From Thermoanaerobacteraceae bacterium (GTDB lineage Bacteria > Bacillota > Desulfotomaculia > Desulfotomaculales > Ammonificaceae): DNA of 5,423 nt. The position numbers and the translations under genes are program-made. Under the pieces are notes generated by a model. The model ran no database searches. It was not told the origin of the DNA and was given only the letters and a program-made list of their open reading frames with translations. Positions 1 to 5,105 of this stretch are shown in pieces. The stretch is from NCBI GenBank assembly GCA_030016455.1, contig JASEJH010000046.1, positions 1 through 5,423 of the forward strand. Reading direction: 5' to 3'. Position 1 is the stretch's first letter. Every line of letters starts with the position of its first letter.

Positions 1-866
1 CCCTCTACCCCGACCGGGTGGTTATCGGGGCCACCGACGCGCGGGCGATAGAAGCGCTGACCCGGCTTTACCACCCCATTTTAACGCAGGACTTTACCCC
101 GCCCTCCTTTCTCCCCCGTCCGGCAGGCCGGGGAAAGGTGCCGTTAGTCGTAGTTGACCCGGTCACCGCCGAACTGATCAAGTATGCCGCTAATGCCTTT
201 CTATCTACGAAAATCAGCTTCATCAACGAAATTGCTAACTTGTGCGATTTCGTAGGGGCCAACGTGAAGGATGTTGCCCGCGGCATCGGCCTTGACCACC
301 GGATTGGCGAAGCCTTTTTGAACGCCGGTATCGGTTGGGGCGGCAGCTGTTTTCCCAAAGACGTGATCGCCCTTATCCGGGAGGCAGAGGCTTACGGGTA
401 CGAGGCCAAACTATTGAAGGCAGCGTTTGAGGTCAACACCGCCCAGCGTTTCGTCGTGATCCGGAAGCTCCAGGAGGTTTTGAAAACTGTTCGCGGCAAG
501 ACCATCGGCATCCTCGGCCTCGCCTTCAAGCCGAACACCGACGACTTGCGCGGCGCCCCCGCCCTGGATATCATCCGGAAACTTGGCGAACTCGGGGCGA
601 TTGTGCGGGCTTACGACCCGGTGGCGATGAAGCGGTGTCGCGCAGAGGTGCCCGACTTACCAGCGAGCTATGCGAATGACATTTACACCCTCGCCACGGG
701 AGCCGACGCCCTTGTTTTGGTTACCGAGTGGGAGGAGTTTACGCAAGCCAACTGGGCCGATATTGCGCGCTTCATGCGGACCCCTGTGGTTATTGACGGT
801 CGAAATGCTTTGAACAAAAAATACTTGGAGGGATTAGGTTTTGTCTACCGCGGCGTGGGAGTTTAA
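1..866 (+). CDS. ugd: UDP-glucose 6-dehydrogenase, 5'-truncated by window edge
   Basis: This is the C-terminal ~287 residues of a UDP-glucose/GDP-mannose dehydrogenase, which oxidises UDP-glucose to UDP-glucuronate with two NAD+ in the cytoplasm. The open frame enters from before base 3 and reads [12 protein letters not shown], a conserved piece of the N-terminal NAD domain, so the GTG at 18 is not the start. The central helical domain shows [12 protein letters not shown] and [12 protein letters not shown]. The catalytic motif GGSCFPKD has its cysteine codon at 348-350. The C-terminal UDP-binding domain contains [18 protein letters not shown] and ends normally at TAA 864-866. The linker with [12 protein letters not shown] resembles the form I know from cyanobacterial-type enzymes. 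The next gene starts inside its last 26 bases, so the two are translationally coupled. The family assignment is very secure; UDP-glucose as substrate is supported by the adjacent decarboxylase. Confidence 0.95.
   Translation, partial: LYPDRVVIGATDARAIEALTRLYHPILTQDFTPPSFLPRPAGRGKVPLVVVDPVTAELIKYAANAFLSTKISFINEIANLCDFVGANVKDVARGIGLDHRIGEAFLNAGIGWGGSCFPKDVIALIREAEAYGYEAKLLKAAFEVNTAQRFVVIRKLQEVLKTVRGKTIGILGLAFKPNTDDLRGAPALDIIRKLGELGAIVRAYDPVAMKRCRAEVPDLPASYANDIYTLATGADALVLVTEWEEFTQANWADIARFMRTPVVIDGRNALNKKYLEGLGFVYRGVGV
827..832 (+). promoter_or_regulatory. Ribosome binding site deciding the TTG start of the decarboxylase
   Basis: GGAGGG lies inside the end of the dehydrogenase gene, 8 bases before TTG at 841. 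The next in-frame start-like codon is GTG at 898, already within the Rossmann motif, so this site fixes the TTG start and the 26-base gene overlap. Confidence 0.75.
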
Positions 867-1881
867 CGAAGGCTACTTTGCGGGGAAGAAGGCCCTGGTG
901 ACCGGGGCTGCCGGTTTTTTGGGCAGCCACCTCGTTGATAGGCTCCTCGCCGCCGGCTGCCGCGTCGTCGGCGTGGATAACCTGAGCACCGGAAACCTTG
1001 CTAACCTGAGCGCCGCGCTGAAAAACCCGCTCTTTTCGTTCATAAAGGCCGATGTCACGGAAAATCTGGTCCTGGAAGAAGACTTTGACTTCATCGCGCA
1101 CCTGGCCAGCCCGGCAAGCCCGGTGGACTACCGCCGCCTGAGCATCGAGACGATGCTGGTCAACGCCCTCGGCACAAAAAACCTTCTCGACCTGGCGCTG
1201 TCTCAAGCCAAAGCGGTTTTTCTCCTGGCCAGCACCTCGGAGGTTTACGGCGATCCGCTGGTTCACCCCCAACCGGAAAGTTACTGGGGCAACGTGAACC
1301 CCATCGGCCCCCGGGCCTGCTACGACGAAAGCAAGCGCTTCGCCGAAGCACTGACGATGGAATACCACCGCCGCTACGGGCTCGACGTGCGCATCGCCCG
1401 GATCTTTAACACCTACGGGCCGCGGATGCGGCTTGACGACGGGAGGGTGGTGCCGAATTTCATCAGTCAGGCGCTGCGGGGGGAACCGCTAACGGTTTAC
1501 GGTAACGGGCGGCAGACGCGCAGCTTCGTTTACGTCGCTGATGAGATAGAAGGATTGCTCCGCCTCGCAGCCGCGCCGCACGCGGCAGGCGAAGTGGTGA
1601 ACTTAGGGAACCCGGAAGAGAAAAGCATCCTCGAGTTCGCGCAGCTTGTGGCTGGTCTGGCGGGCGTCGAATGCGTCATTGAATACAAGAAGCTGCCCCC
1701 AGACGATCCGGCCCGGCGCTGTCCGGATATCAGCAAAGCGCAAAAGTTGCTTGGCTGGCAACCGAAAACGCCGCTCAAGGAGGGGCTACGCAAAACGGTG
1801 GCGTATTTCAGGGAATTAACCCTGCAGGTTGCACAAAGCCCCGTAAATCGTCTGCTCAACGCGCACTATCCTGAAGATTAG
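841..1881 (+). CDS. uxs: UDP-glucuronate decarboxylase (UDP-xylose synthase)
   Basis: A complete 346-residue extended short-chain dehydrogenase/reductase that converts UDP-glucuronate to UDP-xylose and CO2 using bound NAD+, in the cytoplasm. The Rossmann motif [10 protein letters not shown] is at residues 21-30 (G22, G25, G28), with D46-N47 at the end of strand 2 for the NAD ribose. The UXS signature [20 protein letters not shown] starts near residue 130 and includes T132 and E134. The catalytic pair is Y161-xxx-K165. [10 protein letters not shown] and [13 protein letters not shown] follow, and the C-terminus carries [18 protein letters not shown]. The block around SEVYGDP and the [14 protein letters not shown] stretch separate it from UDP-glucose 4-epimerase and RmlB. 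The TTG start is chosen from the GGAGGG site 8 bases upstream. It follows the dehydrogenase that makes its substrate, so the pair forms a two-step UDP-xylose module. Product specificity is inferred from motifs. Confidence 0.92.
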   Translation: MSTAAWEFNEGYFAGKKALVTGAAGFLGSHLVDRLLAAGCRVVGVDNLSTGNLANLSAALKNPLFSFIKADVTENLVLEEDFDFIAHLASPASPVDYRRLSIETMLVNALGTKNLLDLALSQAKAVFLLASTSEVYGDPLVHPQPESYWGNVNPIGPRACYDESKRFAEALTMEYHRRYGLDVRIARIFNTYGPRMRLDDGRVVPNFISQALRGEPLTVYGNGRQTRSFVYVADEIEGLLRLAAAPHAAGEVVNLGNPEEKSILEFAQLVAGLAGVECVIEYKKLPPDDPARRCPDISKAQKLLGWQPKTPLKEGLRKTVAYFRELTLQVAQSPVNRLLNAHYPED

Positions 1882-1891
1882 GGGAGATGCA

Positions 1892-1963
1892 ATGGATATA
1901 GCACCTGCGCTCAATACCGCGAAACGTTTCCTTTTAAAGGAAATGGAGCGCCGGGGGATGTAG
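1892..1963 (+). CDS. Possible 23-aa small protein after uxs (unrecognised)
   Basis: ATG at 1892 opens a 23-codon frame ending at TAG 1961-1963. A strong site AGGGGAG (1880-1886) overlaps the uxs stop codon and sits 5 bases before the ATG, as in a translationally coupled operon gene. The peptide begins MDIAPALNTAKRF and ends with the basic stretch KEMERRGM. I do not recognise it. It may be a real small protein, a leader peptide, or the head of a gene whose body was lost. It contains a perfect inverted repeat (1927-1943). Coding status rests only on the ribosome binding site and position. Confidence 0.3.
   Translation: MDIAPALNTAKRFLLKEMERRGM
1927..1943. repeat. Perfect inverted repeat, 8-bp arms
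   Basis: TTTCCTTT (1927-1934) and AAAGGAAA (1936-1943) are perfect reverse complements around a single T. With a one-base spacer this is a DNA palindrome rather than an RNA hairpin. No promoter elements are evident around it. It lies within the 23-codon frame, so its role, if any, is unknown. Confidence 0.5.
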
Positions 1964-1965
1964 CG

Positions 1966-2118
1966 ATGTGGTTTAATCCAGCATTTCGATATCTATTTAA
2001 GTGGCGGATGCACCTGCACCTCCCACCGAAGCGGTCATCCGGTTTTTACACTTGGGCGCGTTATCTTGATGCCATCTTGACGCCCTTTTCTCGTGAGTGC
2101 TATAGTGATTATAAGTGA
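1966..2118 (+). CDS. Possible 50-aa small ORF overlapping the antitoxin promoter (doubtful)
   Basis: ATG at 1966, two bases after the preceding small frame's stop, opens 50 codons to TGA 2116-2118. A G-rich site GGGGGA (1953-1958) is 7 bases upstream. The predicted peptide is rich in aromatic and basic residues (for example FYTWARYLDAIL), which is protein-like, but I recognise no family. Its 3' third coincides with the promoter of the downstream toxin-antitoxin operon. It is therefore either a fossil of an older gene into which the operon was placed, or a chance frame. Confidence 0.2.
   Translation: MWFNPAFRYLFKWRMHLHLPPKRSSGFYTWARYLDAILTPFSRECYSDYK
2063..2084 (+). repeat. 11-bp tandem direct repeat over the vapBC-1 -35 box
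   Basis: ATCTTGATGCC (2063-2073) is followed immediately by ATCTTGACGCC (2074-2084), 10 of 11 identical. The second copy contains the -35 hexamer. Ribbon-helix-helix antitoxins commonly bind short repeated subsites at their own promoters, so this pair is a candidate operator. The spacing of about one helical turn fits side-by-side dimers (inference). Confidence 0.5.
2077..2106 (+). promoter_or_regulatory. Sigma-A-like promoter of vapBC-1
   Basis: TTGACG (2077-2082) and TATAGT (2101-2106) are separated by 18 bases and each matches the consensus at 5 of 6 positions. Transcription would begin near 2113, leaving a leader of about 16 bases before the ATG at 2129 with GAGGTGA just upstream. This placement argues against the GTG at 2093 as the antitoxin start, because it lies upstream of the predicted transcript. 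Confidence 0.65.
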
Positions 2119-2128
2119 GGTGACGGAT

Positions 2129-2371
2129 ATGCGCCAGAAATTAGGCACGGCCATTGACCCCCGGCTGCTCGCCCGGGTCAGGCTCATAGCCTTGCAGGAA
2201 AAGAAGCACCTCAACGAGGTAATCGAGGCAGCGCTGGAGGAGTATCTGGCCAACAAAAAGAGGGGGCCTGGCCAGAAAGCGTCGGTGGTGCGGGAAAGCA
2301 AAGGGAGCATTCCCGCCGATGTCGCCGTGGTAAAGAAGGTGCTTGCGGAGGAGGCTTTCTTTGAAACTTGA
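2129..2371 (+). CDS. VapB-like ribbon-helix-helix antitoxin
   Basis: An 80-residue protein. The N-terminal ~40 residues fit a ribbon-helix-helix DNA-binding fold: strand KLGTAI (4-9), helix A from D10 to about K25, and helix B LNEVIEAALEEYL (28-40). A basic, probably flexible linker follows. The acidic/hydrophobic tail DVAVVKKVLAEEAFFE (about 64-79) is the likely toxin-binding segment. The family role is to neutralise the PIN toxin and repress the operon. The start at 2129 is chosen over GTG 2093 because GAGGTGA precedes it and the promoter -10 lies at 2101-2106. Its 3' end overlaps the toxin start by 11 bases, typical of TA pairs. The fold is judged by pattern, not by search. Confidence 0.8.
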   Translation: MRQKLGTAIDPRLLARVRLIALQEKKHLNEVIEAALEEYLANKKRGPGQKASVVRESKGSIPADVAVVKKVLAEEAFFET

Positions 2372-2858
2372 GGAACTGCGTCCGGGCAGCCGGGTTTTTG
2401 TGGACGCCAACATCTTCATCTACCATTTCAGCGGCGTCTCCGAAGAGTGCTCTGCCTTTTTAGAACGGTGTGAAAAGGAGGAGGTCACCGGCCTCACTAC
2501 CGCCGGCGTTCTGCTCGAGGTAACGCACCGCTTGATGATGCTCGAGGCGGTGGCGAAGGGCTTCGTCACCCCGGGCGATACCGTAAAGAAGCTGCGGCGC
2601 AACCCCGCGGTTATCAGCAAGCTGAACCTTTACGCCGAACAGGCGCAAAAGATACCCCAGATGAACATCCACATCACGCCGGTCACGGAGGAAATTTGCT
2701 ACCGGGCGGTCACCCTCCAGCAGAAGTACGGGTTGATGGTGAACGATTCGGTGCTCGTTGCCGCCTGCCAGGCGGGAAAGTGCCGCTACCTCGCCAGCAA
2801 CGACACCGTGTTTTCGCGGGTGGAAAGGCTGACGCTTTTGCGCCCGACGGACGTTTAG
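2361..2858 (+). CDS. vapC: VapC-like PIN-domain ribonuclease toxin
   Basis: A 165-residue PIN-domain protein, expected to be a Mg2+-dependent RNase that arrests growth when freed from its antitoxin. The acidic residues are visible: D15 in VFVDANIFIYHF, E53 in TTAGVLLEVTHRL, D129 in YGLMVNDSVLVAA, and N147-D148 in YLASNDTVF. The NDS motif, with its aspartate followed by a hydrophobic helix, is typical of the third PIN acid. TTG at 2361 is chosen as start because GGAGGAGG (2347-2354) is 6 bases upstream; the in-frame TTG at 2343 lies before that site. It overlaps the antitoxin by 11 bases and is followed by the convergent oxidoreductase gene after 34 bases. At 165 residues it is longer than the usual ~130-150. 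The extra length is largely an alpha-helical middle (about 58-105). The RNA target cannot be told from sequence. Confidence 0.87.
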   Translation: MKLEELRPGSRVFVDANIFIYHFSGVSEECSAFLERCEKEEVTGLTTAGVLLEVTHRLMMLEAVAKGFVTPGDTVKKLRRNPAVISKLNLYAEQAQKIPQMNIHITPVTEEICYRAVTLQQKYGLMVNDSVLVAACQAGKCRYLASNDTVFSRVERLTLLRPTDV

Positions 2859-2892
2859 CCTGCTTTTTCAAAGGATGCAAATACTTCACCAT

Positions 2893-4110
2893 TTACAGGC
2901 CCGGTTTTACCGAAGCCCTGGAGCCGGTTCCGTAAAAGTACAGGTTTACCACATACTGCGCAAAAGCCAGAGAAGAGGTAAAAGCCGGGGAGACGGCGTT
3001 GAGGATGTGAATTGAGTTGTCGCCCTTGAGGATGAGGTAGTCCATCACGAGCTCGTTTTTGGTTCTGTCGAAGAGCTGGGCTCTTATGCCCACCAGCGGG
3101 TACCTGGAGATGTACGAATATTTCAGGCTGGGGACCAGCTGCCTGGCGTCTTTGTACATTACGTAGGGGATGTACTTGCCGATCTCTTTGAATCCCATCA
3201 AAACGTAGTTCTTGTTAGTAGCGAATTGCCGGGCGTTGTAAAGGAGCGTTTCCCGGAGTTCGCTGCACCTGATGTTCTCCAGCAAGCCGTAATTCTCGCG
3301 GCTCAGTGCGGGAATGGCGGTGGGTCCCATTTTGACTACGCCGTGGGGCGTCCTGGTGAAGTGCACCCCTAAAAACGGGAAGCGGATGTCCGGGACGGGG
3401 TAGATATTTGCCCGGACCAGAAACTCGTATCCCTCTTTGACCCTGAGATAGATGCCTTTGTAGGGGAGCATTGTATAATTCTTGCCCAACCCGCACATAT
3501 GGGCGATTCTATCCGCGTAGGCGCCGGCCGCGTTGACCAGGAAACCGTAGCCTATTCTTCCGGCCGTCGTGACCGCTTCTTTTTGGTCCAGGGCTGCCAG
3601 TTTGACGCCGAACCTGACCTCGATACCGCAGGCCGCTGCATCTTCCAGCAGCCTGGCGAGGACTTCCTGCGGGTCAATGACCACGGTGTTCGGGGAGTAC
3701 AGCGCCCGGTGGACGGTACGGGCGTAAGGCTCTATTTCCCGCAGCTCTTTTTCGTCCACGATCTTCACGTCGGCGCCGTTGGCTCTGGCCCTCTTTTCAA
3801 GCTCCAAAAGCGTTTCTACTTCTCTTTCATTTTTGGTGACGATTACCTTGCCCTTTATCCCCCGGATGCCTTTCTCCTCGCAATACTCGCGCATCAGCCT
3901 GTTACCGCTGACGCAAAGACGCGCTTTCAGCGTCCCGGGTTTGTAGTAAATCCCGGCGTGCAGAACACCGCTGTTTCTCCCGCTTCCGTGCGCCCCGATC
4001 CGGTTTTCTTTATCAATTACGCATACGCTGCCCCCGAAGCTTTTTTTAAGCTCCAGGGCGATCGTCAGGCCGACGATACCCGCACCGACAACCAGAAAAT
4101 CGTAGCCCAC
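2893..4110 (-). CDS. lhgO: FAD-dependent oxidoreductase, L-2-hydroxyglutarate oxidase (LhgO) family
   Basis: A 405-residue flavoprotein of the DAO superfamily. GAGIVG (9-14) is the dinucleotide-binding loop and D33 ends strand 2. HGSGRNSGVLHAGIYY (41-56) is the family hallmark near the flavin. NAAGAYADRIA (193-203), FPFLGVHFTR (244-253), GIRAQ (341-345) and NAVSPAFTSSLAFA (371-384) complete the pattern. LhgO oxidises L-2-hydroxyglutarate to 2-oxoglutarate. The loop has GSGR where E. coli and human enzymes have QTGH, so the substrate may differ. The start is GTG at 4110, with AGGAAGGG 5 bases upstream (4116-4123). The frame stays open to an ATG at 4392, but those 94 codons are not homologous and cross an rmlD remnant in another frame. 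The length matches the family. It lies 62 bases downstream of that remnant on the same strand, so it may once have been in a polysaccharide operon. I see no clear promoter or terminator. Confidence 0.88.
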   Translation of the reverse strand: MGYDFLVVGAGIVGLTIALELKKSFGGSVCVIDKENRIGAHGSGRNSGVLHAGIYYKPGTLKARLCVSGNRLMREYCEEKGIRGIKGKVIVTKNEREVETLLELEKRARANGADVKIVDEKELREIEPYARTVHRALYSPNTVVIDPQEVLARLLEDAAACGIEVRFGVKLAALDQKEAVTTAGRIGYGFLVNAAGAYADRIAHMCGLGKNYTMLPYKGIYLRVKEGYEFLVRANIYPVPDIRFPFLGVHFTRTPHGVVKMGPTAIPALSRENYGLLENIRCSELRETLLYNARQFATNKNYVLMGFKEIGKYIPYVMYKDARQLVPSLKYSYISRYPLVGIRAQLFDRTKNELVMDYLILKGDNSIHILNAVSPAFTSSLAFAQYVVNLYFYGTGSRASVKPGL

Positions 4111-4172
4111 AACTGCCCTTCCTTTCTTATTCCTGAAGACATAGTCTAAACATACCGGCCAATCATCCCGTG

Positions 4173-4334
4173 TTAAGCGCCCGCGAGGTGGCCTTTTTCT
4201 TTCAGGTAAGCCTTCAGGGCCTCCTCCCAGGGCCGTATGCCGGCGTCCTGCAGGCGGCTGCTGGTCAATGCCGAACAGCGCGGGCGCTTCGCCTTTTGCG
4301 CCAGGGAGGCGCTTTTTATAGGCGCCAGGTCCAC
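4173..4334 (-). pseudogene. rmlD: rmlD remnant: C-terminal tail of dTDP-4-dehydrorhamnose reductase
   Basis: A 53-codon open stretch on the minus strand ends at TAA (4175-4173) and is bounded upstream by a stop at 4337-4335. It reads APIKSASLAQKAKRPRCSAL, then SRLQDAGIRPWEEALKAYL. This matches the ending of RmlD-type reductases, where a PA-x-RP-x-x-S-x-L motif is followed by an amphipathic segment with W-x-x-AL-x-x-YL. RmlD performs the last step of dTDP-L-rhamnose synthesis. The other ~230 residues, including the NAD domain and the catalytic YxxxK, are absent from the window. It is transcribed toward lhgO, whose GTG lies 62 bases beyond. Although GTG 4334 could start translation, such a fragment could not be a reductase. 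The assignment is from motif memory only. Confidence 0.7.
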
Positions 4335-4481
4335 TTAAAGCTATCGCCGACACCTTCGATAACCTCCGGACCCGCCCAGCGGATGTCCTCATGAACCAGT
4401 TCCAGCCGGTCGCCTTTCCTTTGTAATCCGGAAAATAATCCTATCGTTTTTTCTTCGTAGCTTCGTGTAGATTTCCCTGCT
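4335..4481. other. Unassigned sequence between the two rml remnants
   Basis: About 150 bases that match neither neighbour. On the minus strand two frames look protein-like. One, running into 4335 and beyond, contains DRLELVHEDIRWAGPEVIEG and then SFKWTWRL before a stop. The other, entering from about 4490, contains HSREIYTKLRRKNDRIIFRI and stops near 4389. They overlap in different frames and could be two halves of one frameshifted gene fragment, or chance. I recognise no family. No promoter or hairpin is clear here. Confidence 0.35.
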
Positions 4482-4688
4482 GTGCTCAAAAAGAGCGCTA
4501 TCGGAAACGACGTAGTGCTGCGGGGCGTGAACATTGAGCACTCGGTGGTGTTGGACGGCTGCTACCTGGAACAGGTGGGGCCGGTAGAAGACAGCTTGAT
4601 TGGGTATAAGGCGCGGATCAGGCGCGCTGGCGGTTCGCGCCACGCGCTACGCTTTTTCATCGGCGATGAGTGTGAGATAATCGTTTAA
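4482..4688 (+). pseudogene. rmlA: rmlA remnant: C-terminal beta-helix of long-form glucose-1-phosphate thymidylyltransferase
   Basis: A 68-codon stretch ending at TAA 4686-4688. The peptide has hexapeptide-repeat character, SAIGNDVVLRGVNIEHSVVL, then VEDSLIGYKARI, and ends RFFIGDECEIIV. This resembles the left-handed beta-helix tail of the ~355-residue long RmlA-type nucleotidyltransferases, whose C-terminus usually reads like EDSLIG...LGD-x-S-x-V/I. The nucleotidyltransferase domain that would make dTDP-glucose is wholly missing. The frame is closed upstream by a TAG at 4458-4460, and GTG 4482 has no good ribosome binding site. It points away from the rmlD remnant, so both genes have lost their 5' parts toward each other. 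An alternative is another sugar-nucleotidyltransferase or acyltransferase with the same fold; SLIG plus IGDE favours RmlA type. Confidence 0.72.
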
Positions 4689-4709
4689 TGATCCGCCGGA
4701 CGCAGAAGG

Positions 4710-4738
4710 TTGACAATTCCCGCGAAACGGGTTAGTAT
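4710..4738 (+). promoter_or_regulatory. Sigma-A-like promoter of the second TA operon
   Basis: TTGACA (4710-4715) is a perfect -35 box. With a 17-base spacer the -10 is TAGTAT (4733-4738), 4 of 6 matching. Transcription would begin near 4745, about 28 bases before the ATG at 4773. A small inverted repeat, CCCG (4719-4722) and CGGG (4728-4731), lies in the spacer. Confidence 0.7.
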
Positions 4739-4755
4739 TAATTTGTAATACTAAC
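4731..4755. promoter_or_regulatory. Palindromic operator over the -10 box of the second TA operon
   Basis: GTTAGTATTA (4731-4740) and TAATACTAAC (4746-4755) are perfect 10-base reverse complements around a 5-base spacer, ATTTG. The left arm covers the -10 box and the right arm covers the predicted start of transcription. Bound repressor would block RNA polymerase. The obvious candidate binder is the ribbon-helix-helix antitoxin encoded 18 bases downstream (autoregulation, inferred). Confidence 0.7.
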
Positions 4756-4772
4756 TTGAGGGGTCAAGATAA

Positions 4773-5105
4773 ATGCGAAGGACAAAAGTTTGGGCGCTCT
4801 CTTTGCCCCCCGCGCTGGCCGAAAAAGCAGAAAAACTGGCGCGAAAAGAGCACCGCAGCAGGAGCGAACTGGTTAGGGAGGCCTTGCGGCAGTATATTGC
4901 TTCCCGCGAATGGGAGGCGCTGCAGGCTGCGGCTGCACGCCGCGCACAGGAACTCGGCGCCAACAGTGAGGACGCAGTGGAAGAGATAATAGAGGTACGT
5001 TCCCAACGGAGTGTCCTGGAGCTGCAGGGATTGGGTAAAGAGGTTTGGAAAGGAATTGACGCCGGCGAATACGTGGAACAGGAACGGGCTTCATGGGATG
5101 GATAG
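4773..5105 (+). CDS. Antitoxin with ribbon-helix-helix head and Phd-like tail
   Basis: A 110-residue protein. Residues 4-42 fit a ribbon-helix-helix DNA-binding domain: strand TKVWALSL, helix A from about 13 to 26, and helix B SRSELVREALRQYI (29-42). A helical linker follows, rich in alanine and charged residues (43-78). The last 31 residues (80-110) include LELQGLGKEVWKGIDAGEYV and ERASW, a tail I associate with Phd/prevent-host-death-type antitoxins of PIN toxins. The protein is longer than the usual 70-85 residues of VapB antitoxins, consistent with an added tail. ATG 4773 is preceded by GAGGGG (4758-4763), 9 bases away. Its stop overlaps the toxin start by 13 bases. Expected role: bind and inhibit the downstream toxin and repress the operon at the palindrome. 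Domain boundaries are by eye. Confidence 0.78.
   Translation: MRRTKVWALSLPPALAEKAEKLARKEHRSRSELVREALRQYIASREWEALQAAAARRAQELGANSEDAVEEIIEVRSQRSVLELQGLGKEVWKGIDAGEYVEQERASWDG

Noticed and set aside
103..140. C- and G-rich segment (CCCCGTCC...GCCGGGG) in the dehydrogenase as a possible inserted repeat
   Set aside because: It encodes the normal proline-rich linker of this enzyme subtype in frame; no second copy is in the window.
790..1368. 192-codon minus-strand open frame opposite uxs
   Set aside because: Shadow of the decarboxylase gene; no recognisable domain or ribosome binding site.
2055..2088. Possible terminator: GGGCG and CGCCC arms followed by TTTT
   Set aside because: The stem is only 5 bp with a loop of over 20 bases, and the right arm overlaps the -35 box; the tandem-repeat explanation is better.
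2093..2128. GTG at 2093 as the first antitoxin's start (12 extra residues)
   Set aside because: It precedes the predicted -10 box at 2101-2106, so the codon would not be on the transcript. ATG 2129 has its own ribosome binding site.
2858..2900. GCCTG / CAGGC arms between the convergent toxin and oxidoreductase genes, as a bidirectional terminator
   Set aside because: Five-base arms separated by more than 30 bases would not form a stable terminator hairpin.
3499..4149. 216-codon open frame on the + strand opposite the oxidoreductase
   Set aside because: It is antisense to a confidently identified gene, shows no motif, and open antisense frames are common opposite GC-rich coding sequence.
4111..4392. 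N-terminal extension of the LhgO gene to ATG 4392 (94 extra residues, in frame and open)
   Set aside because: The extension has no family resemblance, lies in a different frame over the rmlD remnant, and the good ribosome binding site AGGAAGGG sits just before GTG 4110, which gives the normal family length.
4389..4643. 84-codon minus-strand frame crossing the rmlA remnant
   Set aside because: Its first half is simply antisense to the rmlA tail. Only the part near 4389-4490 is of any interest, and that is treated as unassigned sequence.
4621..4647. GC-rich hairpin TGGCG / CGCCA within the rmlA remnant
   Set aside because: Explained by codon choice in the former coding sequence; no U-tract follows and it is internal to the homologous peptide.
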